Below, in pieces: positions 50,766 to 59,403 of a stretch of DNA of 64,000 nucleotides. The notes under the pieces are model-generated. The model saw nothing but the letters and a program-made list of their open reading frames with translations. It did no database searches and had not been told where the DNA came from. Both the position numbers and the translations under genes were made by a program. Numbering within the stretch: position 1 is the stretch's first letter; each line of letters opens with the position of its first letter. The DNA is from Streptomyces anulatus (lineage in GTDB: Bacteria > Actinomycetota > Actinomycetes > Streptomycetales > Streptomycetaceae), in assembly GCF_014650675.1 (NCBI RefSeq), contig NZ_BMVK01000017.1, positions 124,001-188,000 on the forward strand. Direction: 5' to 3'.

Positions 50766-50841
50766 GTCTGCGGCGGCGGCCCGCATCCGCAGTCCTCCAT
50801 TCGAGCGACGCCCGGGCGACTGCGGATGCGGTCCGCGCAGG

Positions 50842-51675
50842 TCAGCGGCTGTCGGCCTGCTCGGCCTGCTTCCCCTGGTCCACCTGGTCCGGCAGGTCGA
50901 TGAGGTCGACCAGGTCGGCGATGGACTCGACGACGTGCGAGGGACCGTACGGGTAGCGGTCGATGTCGGCGACGGACGTCAGCCCGGTGAGGACCAGGAA
51001 GGTCTGCATGCCCGCTTCCAGGCCCGCCAGGACGTCGGTGTCCATCCGGTCGCCGATCATGGCGCTGGTCTCGGAGTGCGCGCCGATGGCGTTGAGACCG
51101 GTCCGCATCATCAGGGGGTTGGGCTTGCCCGCGAAGTACGGGTCCTTGCCGGTGGCCTTGGTGATGAGGGCGGCGACCGAGCCGGTGGCGGGCAGCGGGC
51201 CCTCGGCGGACGGGCCGGTCTCGTCGGGGTTGGTGCAGATGAAGCGGGCGCCCGCGTTGATCAGCCGGATCGCCTTGGTGAGCGCCTCGAAGCTGTACGT
51301 CCGGGTCTCGCCGAGCACCACGTAGTCCGGGTCGTGGTCGGTGAGGACGTACCCGATGTCGTGCAGGGCCGTGGTGAGACCGGCCTCGCCGATGACGTAC
51401 GCGGTGCCGCCGGGACGCTGGTCGTCCAGGAACTGGGCGGTGGCGAGCGCGGAGGTCCAGATGTTCTCCACGGGCACGTCCAGGCCCATGCGCTTCAGCC
51501 GGGCGTGCAGGTCGCGCGCGGTGTAGATGGAGTTGTTGGTGAGGACGAGGAAGGGCAGCCCGGAATCCCGCAGCCGCTTGATGAAGGCATCGGCACCGGG
51601 GATGGGGGTGCCCTCGTGGATGAGGACGCCGTCCATGTCGGTGAGCCAGGATGAGATCGGCTTGCGCTCTGCCAT
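50842..51675 (-). CDS. HAD-IIA phosphatase (NagD-like)
   Basis: 277 residues. HAD motif I is WLTDMDGVLIH, motif II VLTNNS, motif III around AGKPNPLMM and motif IV MIGDRMDTDVLAGL; the large C2 cap lies between them. NagD-type enzymes dephosphorylate nucleotides and sugar phosphates. The last 25 residues are Asp/Gln-rich. It begins 75 bp after the end of the phosphatase-superfamily gene and is separated from it by a strong hairpin. Confidence 0.87.
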   Translation of the reverse strand: MAERKPISSWLTDMDGVLIHEGTPIPGADAFIKRLRDSGLPFLVLTNNSIYTARDLHARLKRMGLDVPVENIWTSALATAQFLDDQRPGGTAYVIGEAGLTTALHDIGYVLTDHDPDYVVLGETRTYSFEALTKAIRLINAGARFICTNPDETGPSAEGPLPATGSVAALITKATGKDPYFAGKPNPLMMRTGLNAIGAHSETSAMIGDRMDTDVLAGLEAGMQTFLVLTGLTSVADIDRYPYGPSHVVESIADLVDLIDLPDQVDQGKQAEQADSR

Positions 51676-51708
51676 GTGTCGGGACTCCTGCCGTACGCAC
51701 TGCGTGCT

Positions 51709-51742
51709 GGGGGTGCCCGGACCACGCCGTCCCGGCACCCCC
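51709..51742 (-). terminator. Terminator after the secreted phosphatase-superfamily gene
   Basis: A 14-bp stem with one mismatch (GGGGGTGCCCGGAC / GTCCCGGCACCCCC), 8 bases after the upstream stop. It also lies in the promoter region of the HAD-IIA gene. Confidence 0.7.
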
Positions 51743-51749
51743 AGCATAA

Positions 51750-53291
51750 TTAGCTCGCGGTCACTGTGACCCCGTCGATCACCCAGTACCAGTTGTTGCT
51801 GCCGGTGTAGTGGAACCGGAAGCTCACGTTGGCGGCCCCGGCCGGGACGTCCAGGGTGAGCGCCTGGGGCTGGGAGATCACGTCGGAGGTGTAGCGCTTC
51901 ACCTCGACGGGCGTTCCGCCGTTCCAGGAGGCGAGGACGCGGGCGCTCTGGCTGCCCTCCTGCCGGTAGAGGGTGGTGAAGCCGAGCGTCACCCTCGACC
52001 TGCCGCCGACCGCGTACGCCGGGGTGACGAGCGTGGAGTCGTACGGTCCCGAGGACGCCTTGTCGTCCCACTCGTCGGAGTCGGCGACCGCGAAGATCCC
52101 GCGCGAGCGGACGTTCAGCTCACGGGACTGGTCGCGCTGGCTGCGGCTCCAGAACTCGTCGGTGGCGAAGGACCAGCCGCGCCACTCGGCGACGCCCCCG
52201 GTGCCCATCGCGGAGTTCACGACGGACCAGCCGCTGGGCGCGGTGTGGGTCCAGCCGAGGATGCCGGCCGGGATGCCGGTCTCGTCGGTGCGTCCGGCGA
52301 GCGCCGGGTACAGGGCCTCGAACGGGTCGGTGGAGCGTTCCTGGATCGGCTTGCCGTCCAGGCCCCAGGCGGGGTCGGGGACGATGCCGAGCTGCCGGTA
52401 GACGGTGGCGGCGACGTCCACGAGGCGGGTGTCGGCGGGGCGGGCGCCGGCCGCGATGCCGGGGCCCTGGGCGAGGACGAAGGTGCGCCGCTCCTCGATC
52501 GCGCTGCCGCCGTGGCCGCCGGAGTCGGTGTGGCCGTGGTCGGTGGTGACGATGACGGTCCACCGCTCGGTGGCGTACGAGGGGCGGGCCCTGATCGCGG
52601 CCAGGAGGCGGCCGAGGTAGCCGTCCTGGACGTCGATCGCCTCGCGGTACTTGGCACTGGCGGCACCGGAGTTGTGGCCGACGATGTCGGTCTGGCCGAA
52701 GTAGACGAACAGGACGTCCGGGTTCTGGTTCCGGAGGATCGACTCGGTCTCGGCGGCGATGGTGGCGTCGTGGCCGGTGTAGCCGTCGGCGTCGCCGTCG
52801 AGGACGAGCTTGGCGTCGGCGCCCGGGGTGACCGTGCCCTGGGCGTCCAGGGGCTTCCAGTCGACGGCGGCGTAGGTGGAGAGCTGGGGGCGGACCTGGG
52901 CGAGGCGGGCGAGGAAGCCGGGGTACTTCCCGTAGTTCTTCCCGGCGAAGGAGTTCTCCTTGACGCCGTGCTTGTCGGGCCAGACGCCGGTGGAGATGGT
53001 CGACCAGCCGGGGCCGGAGGAGGTCGCGGCCATCGGGTTGGCGTACAGCAGCGAGGTGCCGTACGTCCCGTTGGCCATCATCGACTTGAGGTGCGGGGCC
53101 TTGGCGGCGGCGATGACGTCGTGGCGCAGCCCGTCCATGCCGACGACGAGCACCTTGTCCTTGCTGGTGCCGTCGGGGAGGGTGGGCGCGGCGTGCGCGG
53201 CGGTGGCGGTGGCGAGGGGGCCGACGGCGGCTGCCGTGGCCGCGGCGGCGGTGGTGGCGAGCACGGAGCGTCGGGACAGGGACCGGGACAC
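51750..53291 (-). CDS. Secreted alkaline-phosphatase-superfamily phosphodiesterase/phosphonate hydrolase-like enzyme
   Basis: 513 residues. The Tat signal (SLSRRSVLATTAAAATAA) leads to a nucleotide-pyrophosphatase-type catalytic domain: metal Asp in VVGMDGLRHD, nucleophile region GPGWSTISTG, VYFGQTDIVGHNSG and VTTDHGHTD. A C-terminal beta-sandwich of about 130 residues ends in YWVIDGVTVTAS. It should hydrolyse a phosphodiester or phosphonoester outside the cell. The same 20-bp element that precedes the phosphonate operon precedes this gene (53346-53365). GTG 53291 has GGAGGA upstream. Confidence 0.82.
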   Translation of the reverse strand: MSRSLSRRSVLATTAAAATAAAVGPLATATAAHAAPTLPDGTSKDKVLVVGMDGLRHDVIAAAKAPHLKSMMANGTYGTSLLYANPMAATSSGPGWSTISTGVWPDKHGVKENSFAGKNYGKYPGFLARLAQVRPQLSTYAAVDWKPLDAQGTVTPGADAKLVLDGDADGYTGHDATIAAETESILRNQNPDVLFVYFGQTDIVGHNSGAASAKYREAIDVQDGYLGRLLAAIRARPSYATERWTVIVTTDHGHTDSGGHGGSAIEERRTFVLAQGPGIAAGARPADTRLVDVAATVYRQLGIVPDPAWGLDGKPIQERSTDPFEALYPALAGRTDETGIPAGILGWTHTAPSGWSVVNSAMGTGGVAEWRGWSFATDEFWSRSQRDQSRELNVRSRGIFAVADSDEWDDKASSGPYDSTLVTPAYAVGGRSRVTLGFTTLYRQEGSQSARVLASWNGGTPVEVKRYTSDVISQPQALTLDVPAGAANVSFRFHYTGSNNWYWVIDGVTVTAS

Positions 53292-53345
53292 GTGATCCTC
53301 CAGGGAGGGGGGCGGGTCGGACGGGGCTGGGCGTGAACTGCCTTC

Positions 53346-53365
53346 TGGACCAGACCCGTTACCTT
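53346..53365 (-). promoter_or_regulatory. Shared promoter/operator element of the phosphonate genes, copy 1
   Basis: TGGACCAGACCCGTTACCTT; 19 of 20 bases match 59338-59357. On the transcribed strand it reads GGTAACGGGTCTGGTCCA: a -10-like element followed by GGTC-direct-repeat DNA as bound by HutC/DasR-type GntR proteins. A second GGTCTGGAC lies 20 bp further upstream. Confidence 0.65.
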
Positions 53366-53425
53366 CGCGAGACAACCGGGCCGAGTCCAGACCTTCGCAG
53401 GAATCCGTGGCGGAGAGGTGACCGG

Positions 53426-54481
53426 TCAGCTTCCGGTGGCCGACTTCCAGGCGTCGATGTACGTGTCCAGGTTGGCGCCGATGTCCGCCCAGTCGGGCTC
53501 GAAGATCTCCACGCCCTCCATCAGACCGGCCAGTTCGACGGCGTTGGCGTCGGTGGCCTCGATGTCCTTGCGGGCGGCGAATCCCCCGCCGACCGCGCTG
53601 ACGTCGCGCTGGGCCTGCTCGGAGAGCATGAAGTCGAGCAGCTTCTTGCCGTTCTCGCTGTGCGGGGCCTTCGCGACGAGGCCGGCGGCGTACGGCAGGG
53701 CGAAGCTGGTGGGCTTCCCGTCGCCCTTGGCGGGGAACCAGATGGAGAGGTTGGGCATGTCCTTGGACTGGGCGAAGTTCATCTGGACGTCCCCGTTGGC
53801 GGCGAGGAGTTCTCCCTTGTCGACCTTGGGGGCGAGCTTGCCGGTGGAGGCGGACGGGCCGACGTTGTTGGTCTGGAGCTTCTTCAGGTACGCCATGGCC
53901 GGCTCCTGGCCGCCGAAGTCGTGCATCGCCTTGATGAGGACGGCGGTGCCGTCGCCCGCGACGCCGGGGGTGGAGTACTGGACCTTCTCCTTGTACGAGG
54001 GGTCGAGCAGGTCCTCCCAGGTCCTGGGCGGGTTCTTCAGCTCCTTCTTGTTGTGGACGAAGCCGAAGTAGTTGTTGACGACGGAGGTCCACTTCCCGTC
54101 GGCCGCCCGGTCGGCGCCGTCGACCTGGTCGGCGCCCTTCGGCTCGTACGCGGTGAGGAGGCCCTTGGCGTCGGCCTGCTGGATGAAGGGCGGCAGGGTG
54201 ACGAGCACGTCGGCCTGGGTGTTGGACTTCTCGCGGGCGGCGCGCTGCACCATCTCGCCGGAGCCGCCTTCCACGTACTTCACCTCGATGCCGGTCTTCT
54301 TCTCGAAGTCCTTGAAGACCTTGTCGTACCAGCCGTCGCCGTTCTCGCCCTTGAGGCCGTCGGCGCTGTAGACGGTGACGGACTTCTCGTCGGACGCGGC
54401 GGAGGAGCCGCCGCAGGCGGTGAGGGTGACGGCGGCGAGGCCGGCCATGGGGAGGGCGAGGGCACGGGCACGGTTGCGCAT
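53426..54481 (-). CDS. phnS: 2-aminoethylphosphonate ABC importer, binding lipoprotein (PhnS-like)
   Basis: 351 residues. The signal peptide ends at lipobox LTAC (Cys23). The mature domain starts VTVYSADGLKGENGDGWYD, the characteristic opening of 2-aminoethylphosphonate-binding PhnS proteins; further blocks are DVLVTLPPFIQQA and FGFVHNKKELKNPP. It captures the phosphonate outside and feeds the permeases encoded upstream. It is the last gene of the six-gene minus-strand operon; the next gene has its own copy of the promoter element. Confidence 0.85.
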   Translation of the reverse strand: MRNRARALALPMAGLAAVTLTACGGSSAASDEKSVTVYSADGLKGENGDGWYDKVFKDFEKKTGIEVKYVEGGSGEMVQRAAREKSNTQADVLVTLPPFIQQADAKGLLTAYEPKGADQVDGADRAADGKWTSVVNNYFGFVHNKKELKNPPRTWEDLLDPSYKEKVQYSTPGVAGDGTAVLIKAMHDFGGQEPAMAYLKKLQTNNVGPSASTGKLAPKVDKGELLAANGDVQMNFAQSKDMPNLSIWFPAKGDGKPTSFALPYAAGLVAKAPHSENGKKLLDFMLSEQAQRDVSAVGGGFAARKDIEATDANAVELAGLMEGVEIFEPDWADIGANLDTYIDAWKSATGS

Positions 54482-54512
54482 GGGATTTCTCCAGGGGGTA
54501 CGGGGGTGGGGA

Positions 54513-55310
54513 TCAGCGGTAGGAGGCGCGGGTCCGGATGCGGGAGACGGCGGCCAGGACGAGGAGCGTCGCCGTCATCAGGACCACGGCGAGGGCGGCG
54601 CCGGTGAAGAGGGAGCCCCGGTCGGTGGCGGCGAAGATCTGCACCGGCAGCGGGGTCCAGTCCGGCGGGTAGAGCATCATCGTGGCGCTCAGCTCCCCCA
54701 TGGACAGGGCGAAGCAGAGCCCTGCGGCCGAGGTGAGCGAGGGCAGCAGGAGGGGCAGCCGGATCCGCCACAGGACCCGGGCGGGGCTTGCCCCGAGGCC
54801 GGCGGCGGCCTGTTCGTACATCGGGTCCAGACGGCGTACGGCGGCGGAGACCGACTGGTACGCGAACGCGGTGACGAGCACGGTGTGGGCGAGGATCACG
54901 ATCCAGCGCGTCCCGTTGAGCAGCACGGGCGGCTGGCTGTAGGCCACCAGCACGGCGAGGCCGACGACCACCGAGGGCACGGCGACCGGCAGGATGAACA
55001 GGGCGTCCAGGAGCCGCTTTCCGCGCTTGCGGAGAGAGGCGGCGGCCAGCGCCGCCCAGCCTCCGAGGGTGAGTGCCAGCACGCTCGCGGCCACGGCCGT
55101 GACCAGGCTGGTGGTCAGCGCCTGGAGGGAGTCGCCGCTCGTCGCGGCGGAGTAGCGCTCGACGGTGGGTCCGGAGGGAAAGGCGCCGGACCAGTTCGTG
55201 GCGAGGGACGCGGCGAGGATGACGAGCAGGGGCACCGCGAACAGCGGGACGAAGAGGAGGAGGAAGACGGCCCAGGTGGCCCACTTCCCGGCCCGGCTAT
55301 GCACCAGCAC
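54513..55310 (-). CDS. 2-aminoethylphosphonate ABC permease (PhnV-like)
   Basis: 265 residues with about six spans (WATWAVFLLLFVPLFAVPLLV first) and the permease loop EQAAAGLGASPARVLWRIRLP. The GTG start overlaps the preceding permease gene by 14 bp. It pairs with the neighbouring permease. Confidence 0.83.
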   Translation of the reverse strand: MLVHSRAGKWATWAVFLLLFVPLFAVPLLVILAASLATNWSGAFPSGPTVERYSAATSGDSLQALTTSLVTAVAASVLALTLGGWAALAAASLRKRGKRLLDALFILPVAVPSVVVGLAVLVAYSQPPVLLNGTRWIVILAHTVLVTAFAYQSVSAAVRRLDPMYEQAAAGLGASPARVLWRIRLPLLLPSLTSAAGLCFALSMGELSATMMLYPPDWTPLPVQIFAATDRGSLFTGAALAVVLMTATLLVLAAVSRIRTRASYR

Positions 55311-56199
55311 GACGGCTCACCACCCGGTAGAGGCTGTAGAGGCCCACGGAGATCGCGATGTTGACGACGGCGACGACGCAGGCGGCCGGGTAGTCCGACT
55401 CCAGGATCGCCTTGCTGTAGACGAGCATCGGCAGCGTCGTGACGCCCTTCGCCCCGGTGAACAGGACGATCCCGAACTCGTTGAGGCACATCACCAGGAC
55501 GAGGCTGCCGCCCGCCGCGAGGGCCGGCAGCGCCTCGGGCAGGATCACCTGCCGGATGATCCGGACGGGCCCGGCGCCGAGCGAGGAGGCCACTTCGAGC
55601 TGGCTGGTGTCGAGTTGGGAGAACGCGGCGAGCAGCGGACGCATCACGAACGGCGTGAAGTAGGTGATCTCCGCGAGCAGGACGCCCCAGGGGGTGGTCA
55701 GGAAGTGGAAGGGCCCCTCCGCCGCCCCGGTGACATCGGTCCAGAGCCCGTTGGCCATCCCGACGGAGCCGTAGACGAACAGCAGGGCCAGGGTGATGAG
55801 GAAGGACGGGAAGGAGAGGAACACATCGACGAACCGGGCGACCGCCTTCCCGCCGGGGAACGGGACGAACGCGATGACCAGCGCGAGGACGAACCCGAGG
55901 ACGAGGCAGCCCACGGTCGAGCCGACGGCGAGCCACACGGTGGTGGTGAGCGCGGAGCGGAAGACCTCGGAGGCGAAGACGTCGGCGTACGGGTCGAGCG
56001 AGACGCCGCCCTCGTCGGGGGTGACGGACTGCTGGACGACGAGGGCCAGCGGGTAGAGGAACGCGAGCGCGAGGACGGCGACGGGCGGCAGCGCCCAGAC
56101 CCAGGCGGGGACGGAACGGGACCGTGCGGGGGCGGGGCCGGGGACCGGTCCGGCCGGGGTCCGGGGGGCGACGGCGGTGGCGGTGGTGGCCGTGGTCAT
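55297..56199 (-). CDS. 2-aminoethylphosphonate ABC permease (PhnU-like)
   Basis: 300 residues. An Ala/Pro-rich N-terminus precedes about six spans (VWALPPVAVLALAFLYPLAL first), with the EAA-type loop EVASSLGAGPVRIIRQVILP. ATG 56199 overlaps the ATPase stop by four bases. It forms the heteromeric channel with the next permease. Confidence 0.83.
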   Translation of the reverse strand: MTTATTATAVAPRTPAGPVPGPAPARSRSVPAWVWALPPVAVLALAFLYPLALVVQQSVTPDEGGVSLDPYADVFASEVFRSALTTTVWLAVGSTVGCLVLGFVLALVIAFVPFPGGKAVARFVDVFLSFPSFLITLALLFVYGSVGMANGLWTDVTGAAEGPFHFLTTPWGVLLAEITYFTPFVMRPLLAAFSQLDTSQLEVASSLGAGPVRIIRQVILPEALPALAAGGSLVLVMCLNEFGIVLFTGAKGVTTLPMLVYSKAILESDYPAACVVAVVNIAISVGLYSLYRVVSRRAGA

Positions 56200-57326
56200 G
56201 GGCCGACTCCCGCCGGTTCGCTCGCTCCGGCCGGGAGCAGCACCGCGTCCTCGGCCGCGAAGTGCAGGGTGACCGGGTCGCCGAGCGCCGGGGGCTCGCG
56301 CAGTTCGCGGAGGTCGGCCATGAGCCGGTGGCCGTCGACGTCGGCGTGGACGCGGTGGGTGGAGCCGCGCCACTGGACCTCGGTGACGCTGCCGGTGAGG
56401 GCGTTGGGCCCGTCGCCGAGGCCGACCAGGTGCGGCCGGACGCAGAGGGTCGCCGTGGCTCCGGGGGCGGCGGTGCCGGTGGGGACGGCGAGCGCGTGGC
56501 CGCCGAACCCGACGGCTCCTTCACCGGCGACCGTGACCGGGAGGAGGTTGGCGTTGCCGACGAACGAGGCGGTGAACTCGGTGCGCGGACGGCGGTAGAG
56601 CTCCTGGGGGGTGCCGCAGTCCTGGAGCCGGGCCCGGTCCATGACGGCGATCCGGTCGGCGAGGGTGAGGGCCTCGACCTGGTCATGGGTGACGTACAGG
56701 ATGGAGACGTCCGGCAACTCGCGGTGCAGCCGGGCCAGTTCGGCGAGCATCCCGGAGCGGAGCCGGGCGTCGAGGGCGGAGAGCGGTTCGTCGAGGAGCA
56801 GGACGCCGGGGCGGATGGCGAGCGCGCGGGCGATGGCGACGCGCTGCTGCTGGCCGCCGGAGAGTTCGCGCGGGTGGCGCTCCGCGTACGCGGCCATGCC
56901 GACGAGTTCGAGGGCCTCGGTGACCCGGCCGGGGATCTCGGCCTTCGGGGTGCGGTGGGCCTTGAGCCCGAAGGCCACGTTGTCCTTGACCTTGAGGTGC
57001 GGGAAGAGGGCGTAACTCTGGACGACCATGCCGATGCCGCGCCGGTGCGGGGGCAGGGCGGTGACGTCCCGGCCGCCGAGGAACACCCGCCCGGAGGCGG
57101 GCCGGACGAACCCGGCGACAGCGCGCAGCGCCGTGGTCTTGCCCGAGCCGGACGGCCCGAGGAGGGCCATCACCTCGCCGGGTTCGACGGTGAGGTCGAG
57201 CCGGTCGAGGACGACGTTCCCGCCGTAGGCGACGGTGACGCCCTCGAAGCGGATGCCGCTGGGGGCGGCGGGGGCGGTCCGGCCGGGGGTGGGGGCGCCG
57301 GGCACGGCGGGGGCCGGGGCGCTCAT
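56196..57326 (-). CDS. phnT: 2-aminoethylphosphonate ABC ATPase (PhnT-like)
   Basis: 376 residues of the CUT1/spermidine-phosphonate ATPase type. Walker A is LLGPSGSGKTT, Q-loop MVVQSYALFPHL, signature LSGGQQQRVAIARALA, Walker B VLLLDEPLSALD and switch His LYVTHDQ. A C-terminal TOBE regulatory region follows (about residues 255-365). Its ATG overlaps the hydrolase stop by four bases, so all transport and degradation genes are translationally coupled. Confidence 0.88.
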   Translation of the reverse strand: MSAPAPAVPGAPTPGRTAPAAPSGIRFEGVTVAYGGNVVLDRLDLTVEPGEVMALLGPSGSGKTTALRAVAGFVRPASGRVFLGGRDVTALPPHRRGIGMVVQSYALFPHLKVKDNVAFGLKAHRTPKAEIPGRVTEALELVGMAAYAERHPRELSGGQQQRVAIARALAIRPGVLLLDEPLSALDARLRSGMLAELARLHRELPDVSILYVTHDQVEALTLADRIAVMDRARLQDCGTPQELYRRPRTEFTASFVGNANLLPVTVAGEGAVGFGGHALAVPTGTAAPGATATLCVRPHLVGLGDGPNALTGSVTEVQWRGSTHRVHADVDGHRLMADLRELREPPALGDPVTLHFAAEDAVLLPAGASEPAGVGP

Positions 57327-58132
57327 GCCTCGGCCCGGGCAGCGGCGGGCAGCCCGGCCGCCTCGGCCCGCGCTGCGGGATCCGGCAGTCCGGCTGCCTC
57401 GGCCCGCGCAATGAGGTCGGGCAGTTCGGCGACGGACCCGAGCACGTGGGTCGCGCCGTGCCGGGTCAGCCGGTCCTTGTCGTGGGCGCCGGTGAGGACC
57501 CCGGCGACGATCCCGGCGCCGGAGCGTACGCCGCTGAGCATGTCGTACGAGGTGTCGCCGGCCACCGCGGTCCGCCGGACGTCGTCCACGGCCCCGGTGC
57601 GCAGGAAGGCGGCCAGCACCATGTCCGGGAAGGGCCGGCCCCGGCCGCCCGCGTCGGCGGGGCAGAGGGTGAGCGGGACGAGGTCCTGCCAGCCGAGGGC
57701 GGCGAGGATGGCGTCCTGGGTGGGGCGGGCGAAGCCGGTGGTCAGGACGACGGTGCGGCCCTCGGACGCGAGCCGTTCGACGGCCTCGCGGGCGCCGGGG
57801 ACGGGTGCGATGCGGCCGGCGTCGACGAGTTCTCCGTACGCCTCCTCGAAGGCGGTGTTGGCGCGCTGGGCCTTGTCCTCGCCGTCCTCGCCGCCATCAC
57901 CGCCCTCACCTGCGAAGAGGTGCCGGAAGACGGAGATCTTGGACTCGCCCATGGTGGCGCGGACGTAGGCGAGTTGGCGGGCGTGCTCGTCGGATCCGGG
58001 CCGTACGCCGAGGCGTTGGGCGGCGGCGGAGAAGGCCTGCTCGACGAGGCCGCCGTCGGCGACGGTGGTCCCGGCCATGTCGAGGACGACGAGGCGGAAG
58101 GGGTCGCGCGTGATGTCGGTCGGGGAAGTCAT
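57323..58132 (-). CDS. Phosphonatase-like HAD hydrolase (TIGR03351 type)
   Basis: 269 residues. HAD motif I is LVVLDMAGTTVADGG, the form shared with phosphonoacetaldehyde hydrolase. MGESKISVFRHLF contains a Lys at the place of the PhnX cap lysine. VVLTTGFARPTQ and AVAGDTSYDMLSG are motifs II and IV. The expected reaction is cleavage of the C-P bond of phosphonoacetaldehyde to acetaldehyde and phosphate, or a close analogue. The C-terminus carries a short duplicated tail (ARAEAAGLP twice). It lies five bases after the FAD oxidase. Confidence 0.83.
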   Translation of the reverse strand: MTSPTDITRDPFRLVVLDMAGTTVADGGLVEQAFSAAAQRLGVRPGSDEHARQLAYVRATMGESKISVFRHLFAGEGGDGGEDGEDKAQRANTAFEEAYGELVDAGRIAPVPGAREAVERLASEGRTVVLTTGFARPTQDAILAALGWQDLVPLTLCPADAGGRGRPFPDMVLAAFLRTGAVDDVRRTAVAGDTSYDMLSGVRSGAGIVAGVLTGAHDKDRLTRHGATHVLGSVAELPDLIARAEAAGLPDPAARAEAAGLPAAARAEA

Positions 58133-58137
58133 GTGTT

Positions 58138-59262
58138 TCACCAGCCCAGTTGGTCGGCGGTCGTTTCGGCGATGGCGGGCGAGCACGTCATGCCGCGCCC
58201 GCCGGGCCCGGTGACGAGCCAGACCCCGTCGGACACCTGCTGCCGGTGAACGACGCGTGAGGTGTCGGTGCACTGGGCGTAGACGCCCGCCCAGCGGTGG
58301 CGTACGCGTGGCAGCGGGCGGCCGAGGAAGGCCTCGACGACCCGGGTGAGGTGCTCGTAGGGCTCCTCGACGGTGTCGAAGGCGAAGGGGTGCTCGTACT
58401 CGTGGGTGTCGCCGATGGTCAGTCCGCCGTCGCGGCGCTGCACCATGAGGAGCTGCATGCGGTGCTCGGCTGCCACCGGGTCCTGGGCCTGTCCGGCGTT
58501 GAGGGCGTCGAGCGCCTCGCCCCGGTAGGCGGGGTAGTAGCGGAAGCTGTCGGCGTCGGCGACGGAGGTGGTGAGCGGTTCGCCGAGCGGGTCGGTCTGC
58601 ATCATCTGGAGGCGGACGCGGCGCACGGGCAGCTCGGGCCCGGCGAGTTCGCGGACCAGCCCGCCGAGCCAGGCGCCGGTCGCGAGGATCACGGCGTCAC
58701 CGGTGTGGACGTCGCCGTGGTCGTCGCGCACCGAGGCGGTCCCGACGACGTCACGCACTTCACGGCCACCGAGGAAGGTGTAGCGGCCGGTGGCCAGCAG
58801 GTGTTCCTTCAGGGCGAGTTGGGCGGTGCGGGGTTCGACGGCCGCGTCCCGCTCGCACCACAGGGCGGCGGTGAACGCGCCGCGCAGGGCGGGGTTGATC
58901 GCCCGCGCCTCGTCGGCGGCGAGCAGCTTGTAGCCGCGCGCCGCCGCGTCGGGCCGGGCGACGGCCGCCTCGGCGACGGCGACCTCGCGTGCGGTGCGCA
59001 GCGGGGTGAGCGAACCGCAGGCGCGGAAACCGAGTCCGGGCACCTGCTCCCCGAGTGACTCCCACAGCTCACGGGCGCGCAGGGCGGTCTCCAGCTCCTC
59101 GCCGCCGGCCCGGCCGCTGACCCATATCTGTCCGAAATTGCGGAGCGATGCCCCGCGTGCCTCGCTCTCGCGCTCGATCTGTACGACCTCGTGGCCGCGG
59201 CTGACTGCGTGCCAGGCGTGCATGGTTCCCACCACGCCGGCTCCTACGACGATGACTCTCAC
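58138..59262 (-). CDS. FAD-dependent amine oxidase of phosphonate operons (TIGR03364 type)
   Basis: About 374 residues of the D-amino-acid-oxidase superfamily. The dinucleotide motif VIVVGAGVVGTMHAWHAVSRG, LRNFGQIW, and the C-terminal VTGPGGRGMTCSPAIAE FAD contact are clear. The family co-occurs with the phosphonatase-like hydrolase. Inferred role: oxidation of 2-aminoethylphosphonate or an N-alkyl derivative to phosphonoacetaldehyde, replacing the transaminase PhnW, which is absent here. GTG 59262 is preferred (GAGGAG ten bases upstream); GTG 59271 is too close to it. Confidence 0.83.
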   Translation of the reverse strand: MRVIVVGAGVVGTMHAWHAVSRGHEVVQIERESEARGASLRNFGQIWVSGRAGGEELETALRARELWESLGEQVPGLGFRACGSLTPLRTAREVAVAEAAVARPDAAARGYKLLAADEARAINPALRGAFTAALWCERDAAVEPRTAQLALKEHLLATGRYTFLGGREVRDVVGTASVRDDHGDVHTGDAVILATGAWLGGLVRELAGPELPVRRVRLQMMQTDPLGEPLTTSVADADSFRYYPAYRGEALDALNAGQAQDPVAAEHRMQLLMVQRRDGGLTIGDTHEYEHPFAFDTVEEPYEHLTRVVEAFLGRPLPRVRHRWAGVYAQCTDTSRVVHRQQVSDGVWLVTGPGGRGMTCSPAIAETTADQLGW

Positions 59263-59337
59263 GTCGGCCACGCTCCTCGGGAGGGGTGTCCCGCACGCGT
59301 CCGTTCACCGACGGGACGGTGAACGACCCCGCAAGTT

Positions 59338-59357
59338 TGGACCAGACCCGTTATCTT
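59338..59357 (-). promoter_or_regulatory. Shared promoter/operator element of the phosphonate genes, copy 2
   Basis: TGGACCAGACCCGTTATCTT, 76 bp before the oxidase start, between the GntR gene and the catabolic operon. On the transcribed strand it reads GATAACGGGTCTGGTCCA. Confidence 0.65.
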
Positions 59358-59403
59358 TCCGTGACCTTAAGGGTGATGTGGTGAAGCAGGGAACAGGCCG
59401 TTC

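Noticed and set aside
51760..51774. Palindrome GGTCACTGTGACC resembling a BldD site
   Set aside because: It lies inside the 3' end of the phosphatase-superfamily coding sequence, away from any promoter.
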